Positions 23,157 to 32,420 of a DNA stretch of 39,360 bases are shown here, piece after piece. Position numbers and translations under genes: made by a program. The stretch spans positions 1-39,360 of the forward strand of contig DATFMH010000195.1 in NCBI GenBank assembly GCA_035267045.1, read 5' to 3'. How positions within the stretch are numbered: position 1 is the first letter of the stretch; each line of letters opens with the position of its first letter. The notes beneath the pieces are model-generated. The model saw nothing but the letters and a program-made list of their open reading frames with translations. It made no database searches and was not told the DNA's origin. The DNA is from DATFMH01 sp035267045. Its GTDB lineage: Bacteria > Bacteroidota > Rhodothermia > Balneolales > DATFMH01.

Positions 23157-25865
23157 TCAGATCAATTTAATGACTATCATGGTCATATCGTCATGTTGCT
23201 TGGCGCCATTGACGAATTTGTTAACTTCTTCAGTGATTCCGTAAAGGATACTTTTGGGTGATTCAACAGACAATTTCTCAAGGCTTTCGATTAATCTTTT
23301 TTCACCGAAAAGATGATTCGAATTATTCATTGCCTCAGTATAGCCATCGGTATATAACATCAGGAGGTTACCTGAACTGAGATTGATGGTCACATTTTTA
23401 ATATACTCACCATAGAGCCCGTCGCTTGTCATGCCCAGTGCCAATCCATCGGGTTTCAGTGATTCCGCCTTATTATTTGCCGATGCTTTGAGAAGGAGAG
23501 GATTATGACCGGCGCGGGCAAAAGTGAATGTGCGCTTATTGGTATCAAGGATACCGTAGATCATTGATATGAAGGTCCCCCGTTCAGCATTATCATAAAA
23601 AAGCTTGTTGATATGACAGAGTAAATCGGCAGGTGACTCGATCTGGTGACAGAGACTTTGCAAAAATCCCTTTAACAATGTCATATAAAACGCTGCATGA
23701 ACACCTTTACCGCTTACATCGGCTATGGCCACACCTAACCGGCCATTTCCCAGATCGATGATATCATAATAATCACCGCCAACTTCCAGCGCAGAGTGAC
23801 AATCGGCAGCTATTTCGATTCCTTTAATTTGAGGGAACTTACGTGGAAGAAAAGTCGACTGTATGGTTCTGGCAATCTCCAGTTCACGCTCCATGCGTTG
23901 TTTCTGGGTGATTTCCTCAACATATCTGGGGACATACTTGGGAATCTCGTCTCCCGATTTATTACTATAGATACCCCAGATTCCGAGAATCAATAGGCCT
24001 GCCATAAAAATCCAGGTCAACAAGGATGTAATAAAATCGGGTGAATTCGGCAATAACCATCCTGATGACGTTTCCCATAACATAAACAGAAACACACCCG
24101 AAAGAACCACTGTCAGAAAATCATATCTCCAATATATATATCCTAAAAAGAATCCCATGATGCCACCCAGGATCCAGGCAATATTAAAAGCAGGGTTGAC
24201 GGGCACGAGGGACATAAGCGCCCCAAATATTGTAGAAACGAATATGATAGCCCATCCACTGGATTTAAACTCAAAAGCATAAGAAGAGATACCCAGAAAA
24301 ATGAAAAAGCTGGTCAATAATCCAAAATAAAGATTTTTAGATAGCTCGGATATAAGTGGTATGAATGAATGGTCTGCTAAGAATATAGTCCCCATCGAGC
24401 CCGATTCGGAAGAATATAAATGTGCATTTGGGAAAGCGAACAACGCTAATGTCAGTATTCCCGAAAGGATCAAAGAAAAGGCGATACTGCGGATAAAAAC
24501 ACTTCCCATATCTTTATTGAGAAAATAACCGCGCCTGGCAAGATTCAAAGATTCAATTTTAGACGGGAGTATATTTCTGGCTATGGACTCGGTGGTTCCG
24601 GAAGCAAAAAACATGGCAAATGCACCAAAAAGGCCAAATATTACAGGAACAACAAATATTTTCAGATAAAACATGAACGTGGCGAATTCATGCAGGGTCG
24701 GGAAAGGGTGTAGCGAATCCATCAATATATTGCTGGTAGCTAAAAACCAGCCAAGAACCCCCATTAAGATAGCGGCACGGGAATCGAATAACCGTGCATC
24801 GATCCTCCGTATGAAAACAACTGCAAAAACGATAAAGAGTAGTATGAAAATAACAATACTTACCAGATGTCCGGCTATTTCCCGCCAGTTAATACGTTGT
24901 TTACTGGGAGAGTTGAAAGTCGTTTTTAAACCGACGAGCCCGCCGGAAGCGGTCACATCAACTTCCGGATGAATACTTTGTCCATATAACGTATCGATAT
25001 TTGAAAAGCGAACACGAGCGACTATACCATCTGTGCCCGGTACAGAAAAAACGGTGTCTACTATGAAATTAAGATTACTCCATGGAGTATTTAGCAGGTG
25101 ATACCGGGCAATATTAGCGGTCGTAATCTTGTCGATTCCGATATTGCGTTTACGGCTTAAAGCATCATTAAATTGATCGATTGTTATTTTTGATGTATCA
25201 ACCTGGTTGTCTGCATTTGACACATTTTTTGAATAACTGAAAAAACTGAAATAAAGGTGATCTATAATGGTAGTATCATTATATGAACTCAGAAAAACGG
25301 ACTGTTTATCCGGTTTGTGTATATCCGTGGTCTTTGCATCTTTCAGAGCATAATCAAGCGCCAGACGGTCAACGATTTTATCCGGATGTTTCTTTTCTTT
25401 GGGCTGCTCCATTCTCCAAATCTTGCCATCGACCGTGAGATTTACAGCATAAAGGGTGCCCTCGGGAGTTAATGCCATATTCTCATCCCTGTTGTCGGTT
25501 GAAGTAATGATATGAACACCGGAATTTGACGAGCTGTTTTTCGTTATCCAATCAACTTCCCAATAATAAGCGGGAAGCTGTTTCAGGCCATTTTCCCGTA
25601 ATATTTTAGCGACATTAATCCTGCCGAATTTATCATTTAATGAATCCAGAAGTTTTGTATTACGTTTTAATTTCGCCTTAGCTTCTAAAGAAGCAGTACT
25701 AAAACCGTTATTATGAAGATAATTCTTAGATTTTTGAATAATTTGTTGAGAATCCAAAGGTAATGTAACAGCACTTTCGGGGTTTTGTATGGGATATCCC
25801 CAAAAAAAGATAATGGCCCCTATAATCCCAATAACCAGTAATATTTTATCGCTATTCTTTAGCAT
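23157..25865 (-). CDS. Large membrane-bound SpoIIE-family serine phosphatase
   Basis: The 902-residue protein has an N-terminal membrane helix (about 10-26), a roughly 300-residue presumably periplasmic region, a cluster of transmembrane segments (about 328-640), and a C-terminal PP2C/SpoIIE domain. That domain starts at the coiled ELEIARTIQSTFLPRKFP linker. It contains VGGDYYD (about 693-699), IADVSGKGVHAAFYM, MLYTDGYTEAMN and the final KQHDDMTMIVIK, so the metal-binding acidic residues are present. Such phosphatases usually act on anti-sigma-factor antagonists in partner-switching. No RsbW- or RsbV-like gene is nearby, so its target is unknown. The multi-pass region (GTTESIARNILPSKIESLNL) faintly recalls CAAX-protease-type membrane domains; that is uncertain. 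Confidence 0.88.
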   Translation of the reverse strand: MLKNSDKILLVIGIIGAIIFFWGYPIQNPESAVTLPLDSQQIIQKSKNYLHNNGFSTASLEAKAKLKRNTKLLDSLNDKFGRINVAKILRENGLKQLPAYYWEVDWITKNSSSNSGVHIITSTDNRDENMALTPEGTLYAVNLTVDGKIWRMEQPKEKKHPDKIVDRLALDYALKDAKTTDIHKPDKQSVFLSSYNDTTIIDHLYFSFFSYSKNVSNADNQVDTSKITIDQFNDALSRKRNIGIDKITTANIARYHLLNTPWSNLNFIVDTVFSVPGTDGIVARVRFSNIDTLYGQSIHPEVDVTASGGLVGLKTTFNSPSKQRINWREIAGHLVSIVIFILLFIVFAVVFIRRIDARLFDSRAAILMGVLGWFLATSNILMDSLHPFPTLHEFATFMFYLKIFVVPVIFGLFGAFAMFFASGTTESIARNILPSKIESLNLARRGYFLNKDMGSVFIRSIAFSLILSGILTLALFAFPNAHLYSSESGSMGTIFLADHSFIPLISELSKNLYFGLLTSFFIFLGISSYAFEFKSSGWAIIFVSTIFGALMSLVPVNPAFNIAWILGGIMGFFLGYIYWRYDFLTVVLSGVFLFMLWETSSGWLLPNSPDFITSLLTWIFMAGLLILGIWGIYSNKSGDEIPKYVPRYVEEITQKQRMERELEIARTIQSTFLPRKFPQIKGIEIAADCHSALEVGGDYYDIIDLGNGRLGVAIADVSGKGVHAAFYMTLLKGFLQSLCHQIESPADLLCHINKLFYDNAERGTFISMIYGILDTNKRTFTFARAGHNPLLLKASANNKAESLKPDGLALGMTSDGLYGEYIKNVTINLSSGNLLMLYTDGYTEAMNNSNHLFGEKRLIESLEKLSVESPKSILYGITEEVNKFVNGAKQHDDMTMIVIKLI

Positions 25866-26148
25866 CCCATCTGATTGTCAGTGGTATTAATAATAAAAAA
25901 GCCTGATGGCCGGTTATATTTCTCCAATATGTAATAGTTCGATATATCTATAAGATAGACTCCTATTTTAATCAATTGGCTACAACAATAGTAATTTTTT
26001 TGAGATCAAAGATAAATCAATTTTATTATACCTCACTCCAATGTAATAACTTAGGCATTAAACAAGTTACCAAAGGCGCTGTAACTATTTATATAATATG
26101 ACGTAATATTTGAATAAAATGTTTCAAAACCGAATTAATTAAATAGAT

Positions 26149-26520
26149 ATGAGTTTTATTGGAAATTTGTTATGGATTATTTTAGGCGGGGGGATTTTTA
26201 TATTTCTCGAATATTTTATTGGAGGAATATTACTTTGCCTCACAATTATCGGGATTCCATTTGGCTTGCAGTGTATTAAATTATCCGTTTTGGGATTAGC
26301 ACCTTTTGGTGTTAAAGTCGTTGACTACGGGCGCGGTTCCGGCACGTTATCGCTCGTTATGAATATTATATGGATTTTTATTGGCGGCTTCTGGATTGCG
26401 CTGACTCACCTGGTACTGGCTGCTATTTTAGCGATTACAATCATTGGTATTCCTTTTGCCAAACAACATTTGAAATTCGCAAGTTTAAGCCTGACTCCTT
26501 TTGGAAAAAAATTGCGTTGA
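26149..26520 (+). CDS. yccF: YccF domain inner-membrane protein
   Basis: The 123-residue protein is built from two copies of the YccF motif: LTIIGIPFGLQCIKLSVLGLAPFG and ITIIGIPFAKQHLKFASLSLTPFG. Each follows a hydrophobic segment, giving about four membrane spans. The family is widespread and has no established function. It is a single gene divergent from the SpoIIE phosphatase gene. The start ATG has no clear ribosome site. Confidence 0.93.
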   Translation: MSFIGNLLWIILGGGIFIFLEYFIGGILLCLTIIGIPFGLQCIKLSVLGLAPFGVKVVDYGRGSGTLSLVMNIIWIFIGGFWIALTHLVLAAILAITIIGIPFAKQHLKFASLSLTPFGKKLR

Positions 26521-26767
26521 TTGAGTAATATTAATAAGTATCCGGGCCTGTCGGTAACAGTCTGTAACTGTTTGGGCGATTGAGTGTTTTTTTGTTGCTC
26601 AAAACAACTTAAATAAGCCAATTGGGGCTGATTGATTTTTTAATTTTTGAGCACTTCCACCATCAATCTTCCATAATCTATCGTCAGGTTTATAGTATAA
26701 TATATCCCTTCTCATGCACCTGTAAAGAAATAACAACAAACGATCAACGACAACCCATAAATCATTA

Positions 26768-27190
26768 TTAAAACAACCGTCCTCTTGAGGAGCGCCAGTT
26801 ATCTAAACTGTATTTACCGGGGCCAATGAACAATAAACTTAAAATGACTATGCCGATTTCAATCGGGTAATAATATAAAGATGATCCCCTGTGTATGACA
26901 GAAACAGAAGCAACCAGCATATTCAGAGCCAGGAAAAAAGTCGCCGGGCGAAAATACAGTCCCAGTATAATTAAAATCCCTCCTATAAATTCAGCGCAAG
27001 CGGATGCAAATCCCCAAAAAGCGGGATAAAAATGAATACCGAATATACCCATGTTTTGCCCAAGCGCAGTCCAGGTATCGGGGCCACCGGTAAGTTTTGA
27101 CCATCCGTGAAAAAAAATAAATGCAAATCCAATGCCTAAACGTAATAGTAATATTCCGATGTTTTGAGCTGGTGAAGAATTGCTTTCCAT
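26768..27190 (-). CDS. DoxX-family membrane protein
   Basis: The 140-residue protein has four hydrophobic segments and the DoxX pattern: LLLRLGIGFAFIFFHGWSKL, then a GFASACAEFIGGILIILGLY helix and FRPATFFLALNMLVA. DoxX/DoxD relatives are linked to quinone or sulfur redox chemistry in some organisms, but most are of unknown role. The upstream gene on the same strand, a sugar-dehydrogenase-like lipoprotein, ends 66 bp before it. The two are probably cotranscribed, which fits an electron-passing membrane partner. That partnership is inference. Confidence 0.87.
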   Translation of the reverse strand: MESNSSPAQNIGILLLRLGIGFAFIFFHGWSKLTGGPDTWTALGQNMGIFGIHFYPAFWGFASACAEFIGGILIILGLYFRPATFFLALNMLVASVSVIHRGSSLYYYPIEIGIVILSLLFIGPGKYSLDNWRSSRGRLF

Positions 27191-27256
27191 ATTTTCTATT
27201 ATTTGCGATTTAATGATGCAAATACCTGGCAGTCTTCATAAAGGAAATAATTTTTA

Positions 27257-28420
27257 TCATAAATCGCTATATGTAATTCTATAAATACGATCTGAATAGT
27301 CATCTGAAACCAAAACGGAACCATCCGGTAATTGTAATAAAGCCACCGGCCGACCTAAAACAGCGCTATTCGGCTGTAGCCACCCTTCTGCAAAAGGTTT
27401 ATAGGATGTTATATTATCTCCGTCAAGTGTTACAATCGTTACGCGGTAGCCGATTTTTTCACTGCGATTCCATGATCCGTGTTCTGCAATCAGAATACTA
27501 TTTCGATATTCTTTCGGGAACATCCGGCCCGTATAAAAGATCATTCCGAGGGATGCTACATGTGCACCTAATTCCTGTGCCGGGGTTGTAAAAGAGATAT
27601 TCATTTTCCTGCCTTCATTCCCAAATTGCGGATCCCAGGTATTTTCACCATGTAAATACGGATAACCGAAATGTAAACCTACCTTCGGCGCACGATTTAA
27701 TTCATCAGGTGGACTGTCATCGCCTAATAAATCACGCCCGTTATCGGTAAACCATAGGACATTAGTCGCGGGATTCCAGTCAAATCCAACCGTATTGCGA
27801 ATACCGCGTTCAATGATTTCCATTCCGGTGCCATCGGCATTCATTCGTGTTATGGTTCCGTAAATATCCTTATCCGGTTTACAGATATTACATGGAACAC
27901 CTACGGGGACATATAATTTCCCATCAGGGCCGAATTTAATGTATTTGGCACCGTGATGACGGTCCGATGGGTATTGATTGTTAATAACTTCAGGTTCCGG
28001 GGGATTGTCCAGATGCTGAAGGATATTATCATAACGTATAATTTTATCTACTTCAGCCACATATAAATTGCCATCCCGGTAAGCTACCCCATTTGGCATA
28101 TTCAATCCGCTTGCAATAGTTATTACCCGTTTAGCAGTGTAGTTGGTTGTATCGTAGGGAATGGCGTATACATTTCCGGCACTGACCGATCCAACAAACA
28201 CAACTCCATTATCAGCCATTGTCATCTGTCTTGCATTATTTACATGATCAGCAAATAAACTAATAGAAAAGTCATTTGGAAGTTTGATGTAACTCAGGTC
28301 TGCCGAATTATTGTTGGTATTGGTTCCGGGTCCCGGTCCGTTATGTGTAGTGCAGGCCAAAAGACTCAAAGCTATTGACAAATAGAAACTTTTAATCAGG
28401 CGGCTCATATAGCGTTTCAT
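27257..28420 (-). CDS. Sorbosone/glucose dehydrogenase-like beta-propeller lipoprotein
   Basis: The product belongs to the PQQ-dependent sugar dehydrogenase (sorbosone/GSDH) propeller family. I start at the ATG at 28420 (387 residues) rather than the frame's first ATG at 28432. It begins with a signal and lipobox (LSLLAC, Cys23), so it is probably anchored in an envelope membrane. Propeller blades include GLNMPNGVAYRDGNLYVAEV, HHGAKYIKFGPDGKLYVPVG and FYTGRMFPKEYRNSILIAEH. The end is LPDGSVLVSDDYSDRIYRIT. A CNIC pair (in VGVPCNICKPD) lacks the His of a haem site. PQQ use is not proven. It is likely cotranscribed with doxX. Confidence 0.85.
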   Translation of the reverse strand: MKRYMSRLIKSFYLSIALSLLACTTHNGPGPGTNTNNNSADLSYIKLPNDFSISLFADHVNNARQMTMADNGVVFVGSVSAGNVYAIPYDTTNYTAKRVITIASGLNMPNGVAYRDGNLYVAEVDKIIRYDNILQHLDNPPEPEVINNQYPSDRHHGAKYIKFGPDGKLYVPVGVPCNICKPDKDIYGTITRMNADGTGMEIIERGIRNTVGFDWNPATNVLWFTDNGRDLLGDDSPPDELNRAPKVGLHFGYPYLHGENTWDPQFGNEGRKMNISFTTPAQELGAHVASLGMIFYTGRMFPKEYRNSILIAEHGSWNRSEKIGYRVTIVTLDGDNITSYKPFAEGWLQPNSAVLGRPVALLQLPDGSVLVSDDYSDRIYRITYSDL

Positions 28421-28565
28421 AATGAATACCATTTAAAACGTTATCTCTTTTATGATGAATAATGGGAATTATATATAACAGATTATGTCTATATAAGGTT
28501 ACAGGTAATTGTAACATTTTTAAAAAAGGCAGGGTTCCTGAATACAAAAAACGGTGGCTAAATAA

Positions 28566-29582
28566 TCAGGATTGAATAGTTTTACCATTGGTTTCAATGG
28601 CCATGAATATATTTTCGATGCGTTCTTTTGTTTGCTGATAGCCTTCGTCTATAATGGATTTGGCTTCATCATAGTCAAACAACCCGATATAGCTCACTTC
28701 CGGCTGTAACAAGACATCGGGTTTATAATATTCAAGATTACGTTGTGTGATATGATAACCCATAATATTGATGGAACTGGCCATGACATCAAAAATATTA
28801 GGCTCACCGGGTTCTTCCTCAATCGGTGTATCGTCTTTCCAGTTATTGATTGTTTTCTTTACAGAGCTTTCAAGTGACCGGTACTTTTCTTCCAGCTTTT
28901 TAAAAACCCACATGGATTGTTCGTCTGTTACTGATTTTCGACGCTTTTTGACGGGTTTACTTTTCTTACGACGTAGTGTTTTCAACTTTCGCTTTCCCAC
29001 ATTACGCCGGGCTACATCCAGTGATAGATCCACGGCAAGAACAAAATCGGCGCCCATGGCTTTTACTATATTGGCAGGAACCGGATTAACCAATCCACCA
29101 TCAACCAGGTAAGTGCCATTAAATTTTACAGGTTGGAAAATACCGGGCAACGAGATACTGGCACGAACAGCCTGAACGAGGTCACCTTTTTTTAATAAAA
29201 CTTCTTCACCGGTAATGAGGTCAGTAGCAACCGCGGTGAACGGGATATCGGTTTCTTCGAAGGTCTTCACGGGAAGAAACCGGTCAATGAAATTGTTTAT
29301 CTTTTCACCCTGTAACAAACCAACCCGGGGGAAAACAAAATCACAATAAGAGGCGATCATTCTCCAGTCGACAGTATGCATGAATTCTTCAAGCCGATCG
29401 AGTCCGCCGCCGGCATAAACGGCACCTATGAGTGCCCCGATACTGGTACCCGCCATATAGTCGATTTGGATTCCTTCTTCGACAAGCGCCTTAATTACTC
29501 CGATGTGGGCTAATCCACGGGCCGACCCGCTTCCGAGCGCCAATCCGATTTTTATTTTTTTGGAATCCGCTTCACTACTCAT
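28566..29582 (-). CDS. Patatin-like phospholipase (RssA-like)
   Basis: The 338-residue protein has the patatin catalytic dyad. GTSIG places Ser47 in the nucleophile elbow. DGGLVNPVPA supplies Asp161. The oxyanion loop is LALGSGSARGLAHIGV. It is expected to be a lipid acyl hydrolase, cytoplasmic or peripheral to the membrane. The unusual part is a very basic stretch at about 191-217 (RRNVGKRKLK then KSKPVKKRRK) placed after the Asp motif, where simple RssA proteins are shorter. It may bind membrane phosphate groups or nucleic acid. It is a single gene between two minus-strand neighbours. Confidence 0.9.
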   Translation of the reverse strand: MSSEADSKKIKIGLALGSGSARGLAHIGVIKALVEEGIQIDYMAGTSIGALIGAVYAGGGLDRLEEFMHTVDWRMIASYCDFVFPRVGLLQGEKINNFIDRFLPVKTFEETDIPFTAVATDLITGEEVLLKKGDLVQAVRASISLPGIFQPVKFNGTYLVDGGLVNPVPANIVKAMGADFVLAVDLSLDVARRNVGKRKLKTLRRKKSKPVKKRRKSVTDEQSMWVFKKLEEKYRSLESSVKKTINNWKDDTPIEEEPGEPNIFDVMASSINIMGYHITQRNLEYYKPDVLLQPEVSYIGLFDYDEAKSIIDEGYQQTKERIENIFMAIETNGKTIQS

Positions 29583-29887
29583 TACTATATTTTTACCGCC
29601 TTTTAAATGTTTAAAATCAATGATATAAAACGTATCGCCATAGCTTTTATTGGATAGTTAAGCTCTTTAGATAATGAAAATTTTTGAAATTATTATATAA
29701 CAAGAGGATTTGTGTTAAAAAAATACCTGATTAATTGTATTGATCATAATTTAGTAAAATAATATGCCCGAATGAATGTCCTTATGATCTTATTATTGTG
29801 AAAAGTAATAAAAAAGCAGACCATGTTATGGCCTGCTTCTTTAAGATGATATACCGGTGTTACTTATCGCCTTTTCAAACAGGACGA
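29583..29887. other. Intergenic region between the patatin and alcohol dehydrogenase genes
   Basis: This is 305 bp of AT-rich DNA. It contains the terminator of the upstream alcohol dehydrogenase gene (29807-29840) and presumably the patatin promoter. Nothing else is recognisable. Confidence 0.5.
29807..29840 (-). terminator. Terminator of the alcohol dehydrogenase gene
   Basis: AAGCAG-A-CCAT and ATGG-C-CTGCTT pair across a three-base loop with one internal mismatch (29814-29838). The A-run on the plus strand gives a U-tract on the minus-strand transcript. It lies 50 bp after the gene's stop. Confidence 0.75.
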
Positions 29888-30907
29888 TCAGTCATCCATA
29901 GTCAGCACGACCCTGAATCTGGCTTTATTTGTGATCATTCGCTCATAGGCTTCTGATGCTTTTTCCAGCGGATAGGTTTCAATCATTGGCATTGTATTAT
30001 TCAAAGCGCTGAAATTAAGTGTTTCTTCTGATTCTTTGGCATGTCCCGAAGGCCATCCGCTGATAGATTTGCGTCCGCCAATAAGCATCATCGGCGACAC
30101 TTCGATGGGTTCACCTGAAGCGGCCACAACCATAAGCTGACCACCTCTCCCAAGTCCACCAATGACAGATGTAATTGCTTTGCTGTTAGGGGCCGTGGCC
30201 AAAATGACTTTAGCCCCTCCCATCTGTTGTAACTTTTCAGCGGCATCTTCAGATTTTGTATCAATATAATGTTTTGCACCCAGGTCGTGAGCCATATTCT
30301 TTTTGTCTATACCGCGGGATAAAGCGACCGTTTCAAAACCCATTTCATGAGCAAATTGAACGGCCAGGTGTCCGAGTCCGCCAATACCCTGAATAGCAAC
30401 TAAATCTCCTGGCCGTGCGACCGTATTTCGCAGCGCATTATAAGTGGTGATGCCGGCACAAAGCAGGGGCGCCGCTTCCGCACTGTCCAATTCGTCCGGG
30501 ATATGGGCTATGGCTTCTTGCGGTGCTATCATATATTCTGCGTAACCACCATCAAAAGAGATGCCTGTTATTTTTGCATTTTCACAATTGATGAAATCTC
30601 CGTTCCGGCAGGCTTCGCATTCAAAGCAGTGACCACCATGCCAACCAATACCTACACGCTGACCTTTTTTCCACTGTGTAACTTCATCACCAACTTTATC
30701 TACGCGGCCGATAATTTCATGGCCCGGTATTCTTGGGTATTCAATGCCTGGGAATAACCCTTCTTTAATAAATGCATCACTGTGGCATATACCACAGGTT
30801 TCAACGTTAATTCGAACCTCATGTTCACCCGGCTCCGGTATTTCTCTTTCCACTAATTCAAAGTCTCCGCCGGCTTTTGAAACTTGAATGGCCTTCATGG
30901 TACTCAT
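29888..30907 (-). CDS. Zinc-dependent alcohol dehydrogenase (MDR family)
   Basis: The 339-residue protein is a medium-chain dehydrogenase of the AdhA/cinnamyl-alcohol type. Catalytic zinc ligands are Cys38 (in CGICHSDAF), His63 in PGHE and Cys150. Structural zinc ligands are Cys94, Cys97, Cys100 and Cys108 (HCFECEACRNGDFINC). The Rossmann motif is GIGGLGHLAV (174-183). It interconverts alcohols and aldehydes with NAD(P)H; the absence of an acidic residue right after the second strand (ALSRGIDKK) suggests NADP. GGGAG seven bases upstream supports the ATG at 30907. It is a single gene with its own terminator, divergent from the SQR-like gene. Confidence 0.93.
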   Translation of the reverse strand: MSTMKAIQVSKAGGDFELVEREIPEPGEHEVRINVETCGICHSDAFIKEGLFPGIEYPRIPGHEIIGRVDKVGDEVTQWKKGQRVGIGWHGGHCFECEACRNGDFINCENAKITGISFDGGYAEYMIAPQEAIAHIPDELDSAEAAPLLCAGITTYNALRNTVARPGDLVAIQGIGGLGHLAVQFAHEMGFETVALSRGIDKKNMAHDLGAKHYIDTKSEDAAEKLQQMGGAKVILATAPNSKAITSVIGGLGRGGQLMVVAASGEPIEVSPMMLIGGRKSISGWPSGHAKESEETLNFSALNNTMPMIETYPLEKASEAYERMITNKARFRVVLTMDD

Positions 30908-31117
30908 TGTCAGCTCCCTGTATTAAAAATTCTTTGTTGTTAATAATGTTATAAAATCTTAATGGGGTATTGATAACAGTGATGAGTATGCCAGCGTTTC
31001 GAAAAATGCTTTATTTTTTATACAGGGTTAATATTCAATTATTTAATAAAATTAATCAGTACCTCTTTTTACTTTACATATTAGAATACATAACTATTCA
31101 AAAAATAAGAGGATGCA

Positions 31118-32353
31118 ATGGACTCAAAGAAAGTAGTAATCCTTGGTGGGGGTTTTGGTGGTCTGCGGGCATTTTATCATTTGAAGAATCACCTTTCGGA
31201 TAAGGTGGAAGTAACACTTATTGATCCGCGAAGCACAACACTGGCACGACCGGCACTTCCGGAAGTGGCATTTGCGGAAAAGCCTATTGAACATGCCCGT
31301 TTTGCTCTTAAACCTATAATTGAAGGCAGGGGAGGCAAATTTATAAAGGCTAAAGCAGCGCGAATAAATACTGCGAACAATCAGGTTATTCTGGAAAATG
31401 GAAAACCGATATCCTATGACTATTTGTTTTTAACTGTAGGTGCCGTAAAAAATTATGATGCTATTCCGGGCTATCGTGATTTTGGTTTTTCAATATGTGA
31501 CGATGTGGAAGCCCCAAAAGTTAAAAAAAGAATGAAAGAGTTTTCGGACGGCCCTATCGTCATTGGTTCCGCAAAATCCGAGTGGGGCAGCAGGATTGAT
31601 GCCCCGGGTTTGGATGCACCTTGCGAAGGTCCTATTGGAGAGATCATGTTTATGGTTGATCATGAATTACGCAGACGCGACATAAGGGACCAGGCAACCA
31701 TCTCCGTATTCAGTCCGGCTGAGATATTTTTTGAAGATGTAGGGGAACAGGTGCACAATGACGTTGTACCCCTGATTCAAAAAAGCGCCATTGAAGTTCA
31801 CACACATAAAGTGTTGAAGAGAATAGCTGAAGATCATGTGGAATTTGATGACGGTAGCACACTGGAAAGCGTATTTACCATTATTATACCACCTTATACC
31901 GGTAATCCACTGGTTATGAGTTCAAATCTGGGTGACGAAAAGGGTTTTATACCAACGGATCATACGATGCGTCATCTGGATCACCCCAATATTTTTGCCG
32001 CAGGTGATGCTACTGCCCTGGCCATGCCAAAATTGGGACACCTGGCTACGATGCAAGCGGATATTGCAGCAAAATCTTTGATCAAAGAGATAACAGGTCA
32101 GGGGGAAATACCCGATTTTAAGGCAGAGATATTTTGTATCATGAACCGGGGTGGGCTCGACGCCACTCTTATTTTTTCTGACACGTATTTTGGCGGGGAT
32201 ACCGATCTGACTTTCAACGGTCCGTTGGCGCACTTCATGAAGTGGAGTTTTGATTCCTACTATTATTATACACGAGGCCACTTGCCACCGGAGATGCTCG
32301 AGCTGAGTTTGAAAGCGGCACTTCAAACATTGAAAGGATCTAAAACGGAATAA
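31118..32353 (+). CDS. Sulfide:quinone reductase-like FAD oxidoreductase
   Basis: The 411-residue protein is a two-Rossmann FAD/NAD-type disulfide oxidoreductase. It has the dinucleotide motif VVILGGGFGGLRA (6-18) and the second FAD motif NIFAAGDATALAMPKLGH. There are only three cysteines, at 127, 169 and 340. Their spacing resembles the three redox cysteines of sulfide:quinone reductases, and LDAPCEGPIGE is like the segment around the central SQR cysteine. An ordinary type II NADH dehydrogenase would not need these. AGAGGATGCA upstream supports the start. It would pass electrons from sulfide or a related donor to quinone at the membrane. SQR versus another quinone reductase is not settled. 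Confidence 0.75.
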   Translation: MDSKKVVILGGGFGGLRAFYHLKNHLSDKVEVTLIDPRSTTLARPALPEVAFAEKPIEHARFALKPIIEGRGGKFIKAKAARINTANNQVILENGKPISYDYLFLTVGAVKNYDAIPGYRDFGFSICDDVEAPKVKKRMKEFSDGPIVIGSAKSEWGSRIDAPGLDAPCEGPIGEIMFMVDHELRRRDIRDQATISVFSPAEIFFEDVGEQVHNDVVPLIQKSAIEVHTHKVLKRIAEDHVEFDDGSTLESVFTIIIPPYTGNPLVMSSNLGDEKGFIPTDHTMRHLDHPNIFAAGDATALAMPKLGHLATMQADIAAKSLIKEITGQGEIPDFKAEIFCIMNRGGLDATLIFSDTYFGGDTDLTFNGPLAHFMKWSFDSYYYYTRGHLPPEMLELSLKAALQTLKGSKTE

Positions 32354-32383
32354 AAAAGGCCGTGTCGCTATGTATACGACACG
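32350..32383 (-). terminator. Terminator of the TonB receptor gene
   Basis: CGTGTCG (32361-32367) and CGACACG (32377-32383) form the stem. On the minus strand it is followed by GCC and six U residues (from taaaaaaggc). It lies between the convergent stops of the SQR-like gene and the TonB receptor gene. Confidence 0.75.
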
Positions 32384-32420
32384 ACCCGAGTATGATAAGC
32401 CTGAACTAAAATTATACTTT

